This document shows positions 52,712 to 60,166 of a DNA stretch of 64,000 nt, piece by piece. Source of the stretch: Micromonospora ferruginea (GTDB lineage: Bacteria > Actinomycetota > Actinomycetes > Mycobacteriales > Micromonosporaceae); NCBI RefSeq assembly GCF_013694245.2, contig NZ_CP059322.2, forward strand, positions 6,393,001-6,457,000, written 5' to 3'. Each line of letters starts with the position of its first letter. Within the stretch, counting starts at the first letter, position 1. The notes below the pieces were generated by a model. It saw nothing but the letters and a program-made list of their open reading frames with translations. It was not told the DNA's origin and did not search any database. A program made the translations under genes and the position numbers.

Positions 52712-52732
52712 TTCCTATTTAGTTGGTAGGAA
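52712..52732. promoter_or_regulatory. Inverted repeat in the importer promoter
   Basis: TTCCTA-N9-TAGGAA, AT-rich, centred 31 nt upstream of the lipoprotein start. Size and composition fit an Rrf2-family operator, and the Rrf2 gene is in the same operon. An autoregulatory site is inferred. Confidence 0.5.
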
Positions 52733-52839
52733 GAGTGGGGCAGGACGGGGCCGCCGTCAAGCCCCGTCCCGCGTCTGTCCACCGTTCGGCCAGGGCACAC
52801 CGCCGGTGCGGCCGGTACGGAGGCGCTAGTGTCGATCGC

Positions 52840-54150
52840 GTGCCGACCAGGAGAGCCAGGATTCCCGCCACGAAGTACCCGGTCGAGCGGTTCGCCCTCG
52901 ACAACGGCCTGCGAGTGGTGCTCACTCCCGACCGCAGCGCCCCGGTGATCGGGGTGGCGGTGGTCTACGACGTCGGCATCCGCTCCGAGCCGGAGGGCCG
53001 CACCGGCTTCGCCCACCTCTTCGAGCACCTGATGTTCCAGGGCTCGGAGAACCTGGAGAAGCTGGCCCACTTCCGGCACGTGCAGGGCGCCGGCGGCACC
53101 TTCAACGGCTCAACCCACCTGGACTACACCGACTACTTCGAGACGCTGCCGAGCAACGCCCTGGAACGGGCGCTGTTCCTGGAGGCCGACCGGATGCGCG
53201 GCCCCCGGCTGACTGAGGAGAACCTGCGCAACCAGGTCGACGTGGTCAAGGAGGAGATCCGGGTCAACGTGCTCAACCGGCCGTACGGCGGGTTCCCCTG
53301 GCTGACGCTGCCCCCGGTGATGTTCGACACCTTCCCCAACGCGCACGACGGCTACGGCTCCTTCGACGACCTGGAGTCGGCGACCGTGGCCGACGCGGCC
53401 GACTTCTTCCGCCGCTACTACGCCAGCGGCAACGCGGTGCTCGCGGTCAGCGGCGACATCGACGTGGCCGAGGCGACCGCGCTGATCGAACGGCACTTCG
53501 GCGACGTGCCGGCCCGCCCCGCCCCGGAACGGCCCGACTTCACCGAGCCGGACCTGACCACCGAGCGGCGCAGCACGTACACCGACGCGCTGGCCCCGCT
53601 GCCGGCGGTGGCGGGCGCCTGGCGGGTGCCCGACCCGGTCACCGACTTCGCCGGCTACCTGCCCTACGTGGTGCTGGCCGAGGTGCTCACCGACGGCGAC
53701 GCGTCCCGGCTGGTCGAGCGGCTGGTGCAGCGGGACCGCACGGTCACCGGCGTGGGCGGCTACCTCGGTTTCATGGGCGACCCGTTCGACGTGCGCGACC
53801 CCACCGCGCTGCTGCTCCAGGCGCACCTGCCGCCCGGCGGCGACGTGGACAAGGTGCTGCGCACCGTCGACGAGGAGCTGGACCGGCTGGCCACCGACGG
53901 GCTGGTCGAGGGGGAGCTGGCGCGTACCCAGGCCCGGATGGCCACCCACCTGCTGCGGGACACCGACGCGGTGCTCGGCCGGGCGTTGCGGATGGCGGTG
54001 CTGGAGCAGCAACGCGGCGAACCGGGGCTGCTCAACGACCTGCCCAGGCTGGTCGGCGCGGTCACCGAGGACCAGGTCCGCGCCGCCGCCGCCACGCTGC
54101 GCCCCGAGCGCCGCGCGTCCGTCGAGGTCGTCGCCGGAGGTGCTCAGTGA
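52840..54150 (+). CDS. M16 zinc peptidase, catalytic subunit
   Basis: A 436-residue pitrilysin-family protein. The inverted zinc motif HLFEH places the ligands at His59 and His63 with the catalytic Glu62; a third ligand Glu lies in VDVVKEEIRVNV. The domain ending is AVSGDIDVAEATALIERHFGD. It degrades peptides in the cytoplasm (no signal peptide seen). GTG 52840 is chosen by homology; the 149-nt upstream region holds the divergent promoter. It overlaps its partner by four bases. Confidence 0.93.
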   Translation: MPTRRARIPATKYPVERFALDNGLRVVLTPDRSAPVIGVAVVYDVGIRSEPEGRTGFAHLFEHLMFQGSENLEKLAHFRHVQGAGGTFNGSTHLDYTDYFETLPSNALERALFLEADRMRGPRLTEENLRNQVDVVKEEIRVNVLNRPYGGFPWLTLPPVMFDTFPNAHDGYGSFDDLESATVADAADFFRRYYASGNAVLAVSGDIDVAEATALIERHFGDVPARPAPERPDFTEPDLTTERRSTYTDALAPLPAVAGAWRVPDPVTDFAGYLPYVVLAEVLTDGDASRLVERLVQRDRTVTGVGGYLGFMGDPFDVRDPTALLLQAHLPPGGDVDKVLRTVDEELDRLATDGLVEGELARTQARMATHLLRDTDAVLGRALRMAVLEQQRGEPGLLNDLPRLVGAVTEDQVRAAAATLRPERRASVEVVAGGAQ

Positions 54151-55475
54151 CCGCCACCACCGTCCGGCCGCTGCCGGCCCTCGGGCCCAACCGGCGACTC
54201 ACCGTGCCGAAGCAGGCCGAGCGCACGCTCGGCAACGGCCTCACCGTGATCGCGGTACGCCGCCCCGCCGTACCCCTGGTCGAGGTGCGGCTCTGGATGC
54301 CGTTCGGGCGGACCCACCTGGCCCGCGGCGCGATGCTGGCGCAGACCATGCTGGCCGGCACCGAGGCGCACAGCGCCACCGAGATCGCCGCCGAGCTGCA
54401 GAAGGTCGGCGGCGGGCTCTCCGCCGGTCTCGACCCGGACCGGCTGATGCTCTCCGGCGCGAGCCTGGTGACCGGGCTGGACCGGATGCTGGAGCTGCTC
54501 GCCGAGGTGCTCACCGGCGCGAGCTACCCGGGCGACTGGGTGGCGACCGAGCGGGACCGGCTGGTCGACCACATCCAGGTGGCCCAGAGCCAGCCGTCCC
54601 ACCTGGCCCGGACCGCGCTGCTCAAGCGGATCTACGGCCGCCACCCGTACGCGGTGCAGACCCCCGAGCCCGATCAGGTGCGGGCGGTCCGGCCGGCCGC
54701 GCTGCGCAAGCTGCACGCCGAGCGGGTGCACCCGGCCGGTGCGGTGTTGGTGCTCGTCGGCGACGTGCGGCCGGAGCGGGCGCTGGACGCGGCCGAGGCG
54801 GCGCTCGCCGGCTGGCGGGGCGACGGTCACGTGGCCGAGCTGCCGCCCGCCCCGCCGCTGGAGCCGGGGCCGCTGCTGTTGATCGACCGGCCCGGCTCGG
54901 TGCAGTCGTCGCTGCGCCTGGCGCTGCCGGCGGTGCCCCGCACCCATCCCGACCACGCGGCGCTGCAACTGGCGAACCTGATCTTCGGCGGCTACTTCTC
55001 CTCCCGCTGGGTGGAGAACATCCGCGAGGACAAGGGCTACACGTACGGGCCGCACTCGCTGGTCGAGCACTCGGTGGCCGGTTCGGTGCTGGTTGCCGGC
55101 GCCGAGGTGGCGACCGAGGTGACCGCGCCGGCGCTGCTGGAGACCAGCTACGAGCTGGGCCGGCTGGCCACCGTGCCGCCGAAGCCGGACGAGTTGGAGC
55201 AGGCCCGCCAGTACGCGCTCGGCACACTCCAGCTCGGCATGTCCACCCAGGCCGGTCTCGCGTCGCTGACCAGCGCGTACGCCGGCAACGGGCTGCGCCT
55301 GGACTTCCTCACCGAGCACGCCGCCCGGCTGGCCGCCGCGACCGTGGACGACGTCGCCGAGGTGGCCGCCCGCTACCTCGCCCCGGCGCACGCGGTCACC
55401 GTGGTGCTCGGCGACGCGGCCCGGATCGCCGACTCGCTCGCCGCGCTCACCCCGGTGCACAGGGAAGACGCATGA
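54147..55475 (+). CDS. M16 family protein, non-catalytic partner
   Basis: A 442-residue M16 protein. The HxxEH position reads AQTMLAGT, so it cannot bind zinc. It keeps the substrate-binding Arg/Tyr motif GGYFSSRWVENIREDKGYTYG, split as GGYFSSRWVENIRE and DKGYTYG. Such halves pair with an active M16 subunit to form one two-subunit protease, as in mitochondrial processing peptidase. GTG 54147 overlaps the partner's stop (GTGA), so the two are translated together. Confidence 0.93.
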   Translation: MTATTVRPLPALGPNRRLTVPKQAERTLGNGLTVIAVRRPAVPLVEVRLWMPFGRTHLARGAMLAQTMLAGTEAHSATEIAAELQKVGGGLSAGLDPDRLMLSGASLVTGLDRMLELLAEVLTGASYPGDWVATERDRLVDHIQVAQSQPSHLARTALLKRIYGRHPYAVQTPEPDQVRAVRPAALRKLHAERVHPAGAVLVLVGDVRPERALDAAEAALAGWRGDGHVAELPPAPPLEPGPLLLIDRPGSVQSSLRLALPAVPRTHPDHAALQLANLIFGGYFSSRWVENIREDKGYTYGPHSLVEHSVAGSVLVAGAEVATEVTAPALLETSYELGRLATVPPKPDELEQARQYALGTLQLGMSTQAGLASLTSAYAGNGLRLDFLTEHAARLAAATVDDVAEVAARYLAPAHAVTVVLGDAARIADSLAALTPVHREDA

Positions 55476-56419
55476 CGGGTGAGGCGGCGCCGCCGCTGGC
55501 CCGGTCCACCCTGGACCGGGCCGCCCACCGGCGTACCGACCCGGCCTGGCTGGCGGAGGCGTGGGAGGTCTCCCGGGTGCTGGTGCTGGACTCGGCCGAC
55601 GAGGGCCGCGCCCTGGTGCGCGGCGAGGGCGCGCCGCCGGAACTTGTCCTGGTCGGCGCCGGCGAGCTGCCCGAGGTGCCCCGATCGGTGCCGATGTTCC
55701 TCGGCCTGGAGCCGGACGGGGTGCCGGTCTTCGCGGTGGACGGGCCGCTGCCGGCGCTGCCCGGCACCCGCCGCGCCCACCTGCGCGAGGTCGGCCACCT
55801 GATGACCGACCGGGACGCGGGCCTGTTCACCACCGCGTTGGCGCTGCTCAACTGGCATCTGCGGCACGGCTACTCGGCGTCGACCGGGCAGCCCACGCAG
55901 GTCGACGAGGCGGGCTGGTCGCGGGTCGACCCGGGCGGTCACCGCACCTGGCCGCGTACCGACCCGGCGATGATCGTGCTGGTGCACGACGGGGTGGACG
56001 GCCCGGAGGGGCGCTGCCTGCTGGGCAACAACGCCGCCTGGCCGAGCAGCCCCGGCGTGCGTCGCTACTCCTGCCTGGCCGGCTACGTCGAGCCCGGCGA
56101 GTCGGCCGAGGCCGCCGTGCTGCGCGAGGTCCGCGAGGAGGTCGGCGTCGCGGTCGAGGAGATCGGGTACGTGTCGAGCCAGGCCTGGCCGTTCCCCGGC
56201 TCGCTGATGCTCGGCTTCCTGGCCCGGGCAAACGCCGACGAGGAGATCCGGGTCGACCCGGCCGAGATCGCGCACGCGCGCTGGTTCAGCCGGCGGGAGA
56301 TCGGGGCCGCGCTGGCCGGTGAGGCGGTGCCGGTGGACGGCGGGGACCGCCTGCTTCTGCCGCCGCCGTCGTCGATCGCGCTGTTCCTGGTGCACCGCTG
56401 GCTCGACGGCCACTGCTGA
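55472..56419 (+). CDS. nudC: NUDIX NAD(H) diphosphatase, NudC-like, without zinc ribbon
   Basis: A 315-residue protein. The Nudix box (about residues 204-226, GYVEPGESAEAAVLREVREE) is complete, and SQAWPFPGSLMLGF is the NudC-specific motif. NudC hydrolyses NAD(H) and removes NAD caps from RNA. The zinc ribbon normally has four cysteines before PRTDPA; here the region 131-163 reads HGYSASTGQPTQVDEAGW and has no cysteine, so no zinc is bound (seen). ATG 55472 overlaps the M16 partner by ATGA. NudC near uvrD2/whiB7 is also the mycobacterial order. Confidence 0.9.
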   Translation: MTGEAAPPLARSTLDRAAHRRTDPAWLAEAWEVSRVLVLDSADEGRALVRGEGAPPELVLVGAGELPEVPRSVPMFLGLEPDGVPVFAVDGPLPALPGTRRAHLREVGHLMTDRDAGLFTTALALLNWHLRHGYSASTGQPTQVDEAGWSRVDPGGHRTWPRTDPAMIVLVHDGVDGPEGRCLLGNNAAWPSSPGVRRYSCLAGYVEPGESAEAAVLREVREEVGVAVEEIGYVSSQAWPFPGSLMLGFLARANADEEIRVDPAEIAHARWFSRREIGAALAGEAVPVDGGDRLLLPPPSSIALFLVHRWLDGHC

Positions 56420-56486
56420 CCCGGGGCGGACGCGGTCCCGGCCCGGACCGTCGTTGCCGCGGCGGTCTCGGGCCGGGAACACGGGC

Positions 56487-56543
56487 CGTCGTGGCCGGGT
56501 GAGGCGTGGAGCACGGCGGGGGAGCCGGTTCCGGCCACGACGG
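56487..56543. terminator. Hairpin between nudC and the following small gene
   Basis: Perfect 13-bp arms CCGTCGTGGCCGG (56487-56499) and CCGGCCACGACGG (56531-56543) with a 31-nt loop in the convergent gap; a second imperfect CCCGGCCC/GGGCCGGG stem precedes it. Confidence 0.55.
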
Positions 56544-56557
56544 ACGTCAGCGGCGGG

Positions 56558-56827
56558 TCATCCGCCGTCCCAGCGGTAGGGGTGGCCGGGGGCGGGCTCG
56601 TCGATGGGCAGCACCTTGACCCGGTGCCGGCCGGCGCGGACCGCCCCGACGGCGGACAACGCGCGGGCGAGCAGGAGGGCGGCGTCCCGGTCCTCGGCGT
56701 GGACGACCTGGCGGCGGGGCTCCGGGGCGCGGGTCTCGTCCCGCAGGCGACCCCCGTCGGCCCAGGCGGCGGCGATGTCGGCGTCGGCGGCGTTACGGAT
56801 CTCGGTGCGGACGATCAGGAACCGCAT
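56558..56827 (-). CDS. Hypothetical 89-residue protein
   Basis: A short protein from ATG 56827: MRFLIVRTEIRNAADADIAA, then a DGGRLRDETRAPEPRRQVVHAEDRD region and a helix ALLLARALSAVGAV. The RxEIRNAxD start and the AEDRDAALLLA pattern do not match a family I know. A GGGGGACACC sequence precedes the start. Coding is supported by a terminator-like hairpin on each side and high third-position GC. Confidence 0.55.
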   Translation of the reverse strand: MRFLIVRTEIRNAADADIAAAWADGGRLRDETRAPEPRRQVVHAEDRDAALLLARALSAVGAVRAGRHRVKVLPIDEPAPGHPYRWDGG

Positions 56828-56980
56828 GGTGTCCCCCGGAGACGGACGGATGCGCGGTGGAACTTCCACGTCACTCCATGCGTCATCGTACGCCCGCACC
56901 TCGTCCCAGCAAGTGAAACCGGCCGGCTCGACCGTTCGGGGGATCCCAGGTCAGCACGGTTGTCGGGGGTGGACATGCGA

Positions 56981-57009
56981 GGGGCCGCCGGCGTGACGCC
57001 GACGGCCCC
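56981..57009 (-). terminator. Hairpin terminator after the DUF397 gene
   Basis: Arms 56981-56993 and 56997-57009 pair over 13 positions with one mismatch around TGA, 15 nt past the DUF397 stop. Confidence 0.6.
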
Positions 57010-57024
57010 CGGGCACTCGCCGGA

Positions 57025-57264
57025 TCAGTTCAGGTCGAACTGGCCGTTCTTCGCTCCGGCGATGAAGCCGAGCCAGCCGGCCCGGTTGAACAGCAGCACC
57101 GGCCCGCTCGGGTCCTTGCTGTCCCGCAGCGCCATGGTCGCCGGCCCGGTGCCGAGCGGCGCGACCTCGACGCAGTTCGAGGTCTGGCTGCGGGTGCTCT
57201 TGCGCCAGGCGGCGCCGGCGAGGTGCCCCGAGCGGGCGGTCGTGCTGTGGCGGATCTCGTTCAT
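57025..57264 (-). CDS. DUF397 protein
   Basis: A 79-residue protein with the DUF397 pattern WRKSTRSQTSNCVEVA and VALRDSKDP/LLFNRAGWLGFIAGAK (here MALRDSKDPSGPVLLF and GWLGFIAGAKNGQFD). In Streptomyces such proteins (BldB/WhiJ-associated) partner with an XRE/DUF5753 regulator, the arrangement seen here. The function is regulatory, by protein contact rather than DNA binding. It is 71 nt downstream of the XRE gene. Confidence 0.92.
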   Translation of the reverse strand: MNEIRHSTTARSGHLAGAAWRKSTRSQTSNCVEVAPLGTGPATMALRDSKDPSGPVLLFNRAGWLGFIAGAKNGQFDLN

Positions 57265-57335
57265 GGTGTCCTGCTCCTGATGAGGTGCTCCGATGGGGAA
57301 CGAGCGACGCCGTCGCCGGACGGTGTCCGGCGGGA

Positions 57336-58307
57336 TCACCGTTCCGTCGTGAGACGCCCCGAGTCCCGGCGACGCTGGGTCGGCGCCGTTGCCGGCCCGT
57401 GCGCCACGGTGGACTCGACTGCCGTGCCGGTCAGCCGTCCCGTCGCCTCGATCAACCAGGAGAGGGTGTCCGATGCGGAGAGTGCCGACGAGCATAGCCA
57501 CTCGAACACCACTTTATAGCGATTTAGGGTGTTTGCCTCGGTCGACATGACGTCGGTGAACCCACTTTCGATCGCCAACGTCTCCGGATCGAGGGGATCG
57601 GCGAACCGATAGACCGAGAAGGCGGTCGGCGGAAGGTACCAGTCGCCCACCCGGGTGTCCCGCAACAGCAGCCGCAGCTCCACGTTCGGCAGCAGGGCCA
57701 GCTCACAGAGGTGGACGAGCTGCTCGTGCAACACCTCCGGCGGTCCGGCCCGCCGGCCGAGCGCGGCCTCCTCCAGCACCGCGGTGTACTGGGGGACGTG
57801 GGACAACAGGGACTGGCGCGCCTGCCGGGCGGCCACCTCGGTCTCCGGGTCCTCCGGATCCGGGTCGCCGGCCTCCTCGGCCACCCGGGCCGCGGACAGG
57901 ATCCGGTGCCGGGCGTACCCCGGGGTCTGCAGCAGCCCGGGCACCAGCACCGGGTTGTACTCGGAGATCTCCGCGCAGCCCACCTCCAGCTCGGCGAAGG
58001 CGCGCTGCTGCTGGGTCATCACCGGGAAGTTGCGCAGCCAACCCCGCATGTCGCCGGCCTCGTGGGTGATGCCGGTCAGATCCGCGCGCTGCTCGTCGTC
58101 GGCGCCGTAGAGCGTCAGCAGCGCGTCGACGTCGTCCGGGTCGGGGCGGCTGCGGCCGTTCTCCAACCGGGACAGCTTGGATGCGGAGGCCCAACCGATC
58201 CGCTCGATGACCTGGTCACCGGTGAGACCGGCCTGTTCACGGAGCCGGCGCAGCTCGGTGCCGAGGCGGCGACGACGCAGAAACGGGCCTGGTGCGGCAG
58301 GAGGCAC
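57336..58307 (-). CDS. XRE-type regulator with DUF5753 domain
   Basis: A 323-residue protein. The helix-turn-helix is RRLREQAGLTGDQVIERIGWASASKLSRLENGRSRPD near the N-terminus (written here in pieces: LREQAGLTGDQV, SASKLSRLENGR). The C-terminal DUF5753 domain has VLVPGLLQTPGYAR and LLPNVELRLL. Part of the widespread actinobacterial HTH/DUF397 pair, often in many paralogues and linked to development or antibiotic production. The GTG at 58307 follows GAGGACGCC. It is divergent from the MFS transporter. Confidence 0.92.
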   Translation of the reverse strand: MPPAAPGPFLRRRRLGTELRRLREQAGLTGDQVIERIGWASASKLSRLENGRSRPDPDDVDALLTLYGADDEQRADLTGITHEAGDMRGWLRNFPVMTQQQRAFAELEVGCAEISEYNPVLVPGLLQTPGYARHRILSAARVAEEAGDPDPEDPETEVAARQARQSLLSHVPQYTAVLEEAALGRRAGPPEVLHEQLVHLCELALLPNVELRLLLRDTRVGDWYLPPTAFSVYRFADPLDPETLAIESGFTDVMSTEANTLNRYKVVFEWLCSSALSASDTLSWLIEATGRLTGTAVESTVAHGPATAPTQRRRDSGRLTTER

Positions 58308-58510
58308 GGCGTCCTCTTTCCCGTCGACCGTCGCGAGACGCGACGGTAACTGTATGGAATTCGCCCCCCACGGCCAGTATGGACGGCGCGACCGGTGTCG
58401 GCGGGTCCGGCGAGGGCGTGTCACGAGACAAAAAGAGGACTCTGGAGAGCGCCTACATGGGGCGCCCGCCCCCGACGCGCCCGCGGGCGCACCCCTGCCG
58501 GAGGGAACCG

Positions 58511-59776
58511 ATGCGCACCGTCCTGCGCCGCCCCGACTTCCGCCTGCTCTTCGCCGCGATGGTGGCGAGCATGGCGGCGGAGTCGATCCTGCTGCTCGCC
58601 CTGGCGGTCTGGGTGAAGGACCTGACCGGCTCGGACAGCATGGCCGGGGCCACCGTCTTCGCCGTGATCGCGCCGATGGCGTTCGCCCCGCTGGTCGGCT
58701 GGGTGGTCGACCGCTACCGCCGCCGGCCCTTCTTCATCACCGCCAACCTGGTCGCCGCCGTGCTGCTCGGTCCGCTACTCACCGTCCGGGACCGTTCCGA
58801 CGTGTGGGTCATCTACCTGGTGGCGGCGCTCTACGGCTTCTCCTCGATCACGGTGACCGCCGTGCTCAACGGGCTGATCCGGCACCTGGTGCCGGCCGAC
58901 CTGCTGGCCGACGCGAACGGGGCGTTGCAGACCGTCCGGCAGGGGCTGCGGCTGGTCGGGCCGCTCGCCGGGGCCGGCATCTACGCCGCCGTCGGCGGCT
59001 GGCTGCTGGTGACCCTGGCGATGGGCGGGTTCCTCGCCGCCGCGGCGGTGGTCGGCCTGCTGCGGGCGGACGAGAGCGTGCCGCCGGACCCGGGGCGCCA
59101 CTGGTCGGCCGGGGTGGGCGCCGGGCTGCGCCACCTGGCCCGCCAGCCGGCGCTGCGCCGGGCGCTCGTCGGCTACGGGCTCGGCTCGCTGGTGATGGGT
59201 TTCACCGAGTCGCTGATCTTCGCGTACGTCGATCTGGGCCTGCGCCGTGACGCCGCGTTCGTCGGCGTGCTGGTCATGGTGCAGGGCGTCGGTGGCCTGA
59301 TCGGCGGCCTGTTCTCGGCCGCGGTGGTCCGCCGGCTCGGTGAGCTGGGCGCGCTCGCCGTCGGGGTGACGTTCTTCGGCCCGGCCGCGCTGGCGCTGGC
59401 GTACCCCCGGCTCTGGCTCGGGGTGGTGGCGCTGCTGCTGGCCGGCATCTCCCTGCCGCTGACCATGGTGGGGCTGCACACCCTGGTCCAGCGCCGGACG
59501 CCGCCGGCGCTGCTGGGCCGGGTCACCGCCGCGTCGAAGGCGCTGATCAGCGGGCCGCAGGCGGTCTCCATCGGCACCGGCGCGCTGCTCGTCGGGGTGT
59601 TCGACTACCGGCTGCTGTTCGCGCTGGTCGGGGCGATCACCACGGCGGCCGGCCTCTATCTCTGGCGGGGTCGGGGGCTCACCCCGCCGGGCGCCGGTCC
59701 GGCCCGCGTGCCGGGTCCCCGCCGGCCGCTCGACGACGAGATGCTCGCCACCACCGACCGGCGCCGCACGCGCTGA
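58511..59776 (+). CDS. MFS transporter
   Basis: A 421-residue protein with about 11-12 hydrophobic helices. The A-motif-like GWVVDRYRRRPFFI after TM2 is the family hallmark, with VLNGLIRHLVPADLLADANG typical of the macrolide-efflux (MFS_3) type. Cytoplasmic ends are Arg-rich. It likely exports a drug or metabolite; the substrate is unknown. ATG 58511 has GGAGGGAACC well placed; in-frame upstream starts are longer and not homologous. Confidence 0.9.
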   Translation: MRTVLRRPDFRLLFAAMVASMAAESILLLALAVWVKDLTGSDSMAGATVFAVIAPMAFAPLVGWVVDRYRRRPFFITANLVAAVLLGPLLTVRDRSDVWVIYLVAALYGFSSITVTAVLNGLIRHLVPADLLADANGALQTVRQGLRLVGPLAGAGIYAAVGGWLLVTLAMGGFLAAAAVVGLLRADESVPPDPGRHWSAGVGAGLRHLARQPALRRALVGYGLGSLVMGFTESLIFAYVDLGLRRDAAFVGVLVMVQGVGGLIGGLFSAAVVRRLGELGALAVGVTFFGPAALALAYPRLWLGVVALLLAGISLPLTMVGLHTLVQRRTPPALLGRVTAASKALISGPQAVSIGTGALLVGVFDYRLLFALVGAITTAAGLYLWRGRGLTPPGAGPARVPGPRRPLDDEMLATTDRRRTR

Positions 59777-59786
59777 GCAGACGACC

Positions 59787-59816
59787 AGCGGCCGCACCCG
59801 ACGGGGTGCGGCCGCT
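59787..59816. terminator. Hairpin terminator between MFS gene and mycoredoxin gene
   Basis: Perfect 13-bp arms AGCGGCCGCACCC (59787-59799, 59804-59816) with loop GACG, in a 57-nt convergent gap. Confidence 0.7.
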
Positions 59817-59833
59817 CGGCAGGTCCGCTCCGG

Positions 59834-60076
59834 TCAGCCGGGGAGCGCGGCGAGGTGCTGCTTCACCTGGTTGATCGAGGGGTTGGTCAGGGCGCTGCCG
59901 TCGGCGAAACGCAGCGTCGGCACGGTCTGGTTGCCGCCGTTGACACCCATCACGAACTCCGCGGCCGCGGTGTCCTGCTCGATGTCGACCACCTCGTACG
60001 CGATGCCCTCCCGGTCGAGCTGCGACTTCAGCCGGTGGCAGTAGCCGCACCACGGGGTGGAATACATCGTCAGCAT
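59834..60076 (-). CDS. mrx1: Mycoredoxin 1 (glutaredoxin-like)
   Basis: An 80-residue glutaredoxin-like protein with active site WCGYC (residues 11-15), the GGNQTVPTLRF cis-Pro segment and NPSINQVKQHL. Mycoredoxin reduces mycothiol mixed disulfides, fitting mshB in this window. ATG 60076 follows TTGGAGGACCAGACC. The position next to uvrD2 matches Rv3198A-Rv3198c in M. tuberculosis. Confidence 0.93.
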   Translation of the reverse strand: MLTMYSTPWCGYCHRLKSQLDREGIAYEVVDIEQDTAAAEFVMGVNGGNQTVPTLRFADGSALTNPSINQVKQHLAALPG

Positions 60077-60166
60077 GGTCTGGTCCTCCAAGGGTGGCTC
60101 ACGCCCGGTCCGATCAGGCCAGGCTAACCGCTGCAACGTCGGACGGGGCTGGGATGATTCCCTGCT

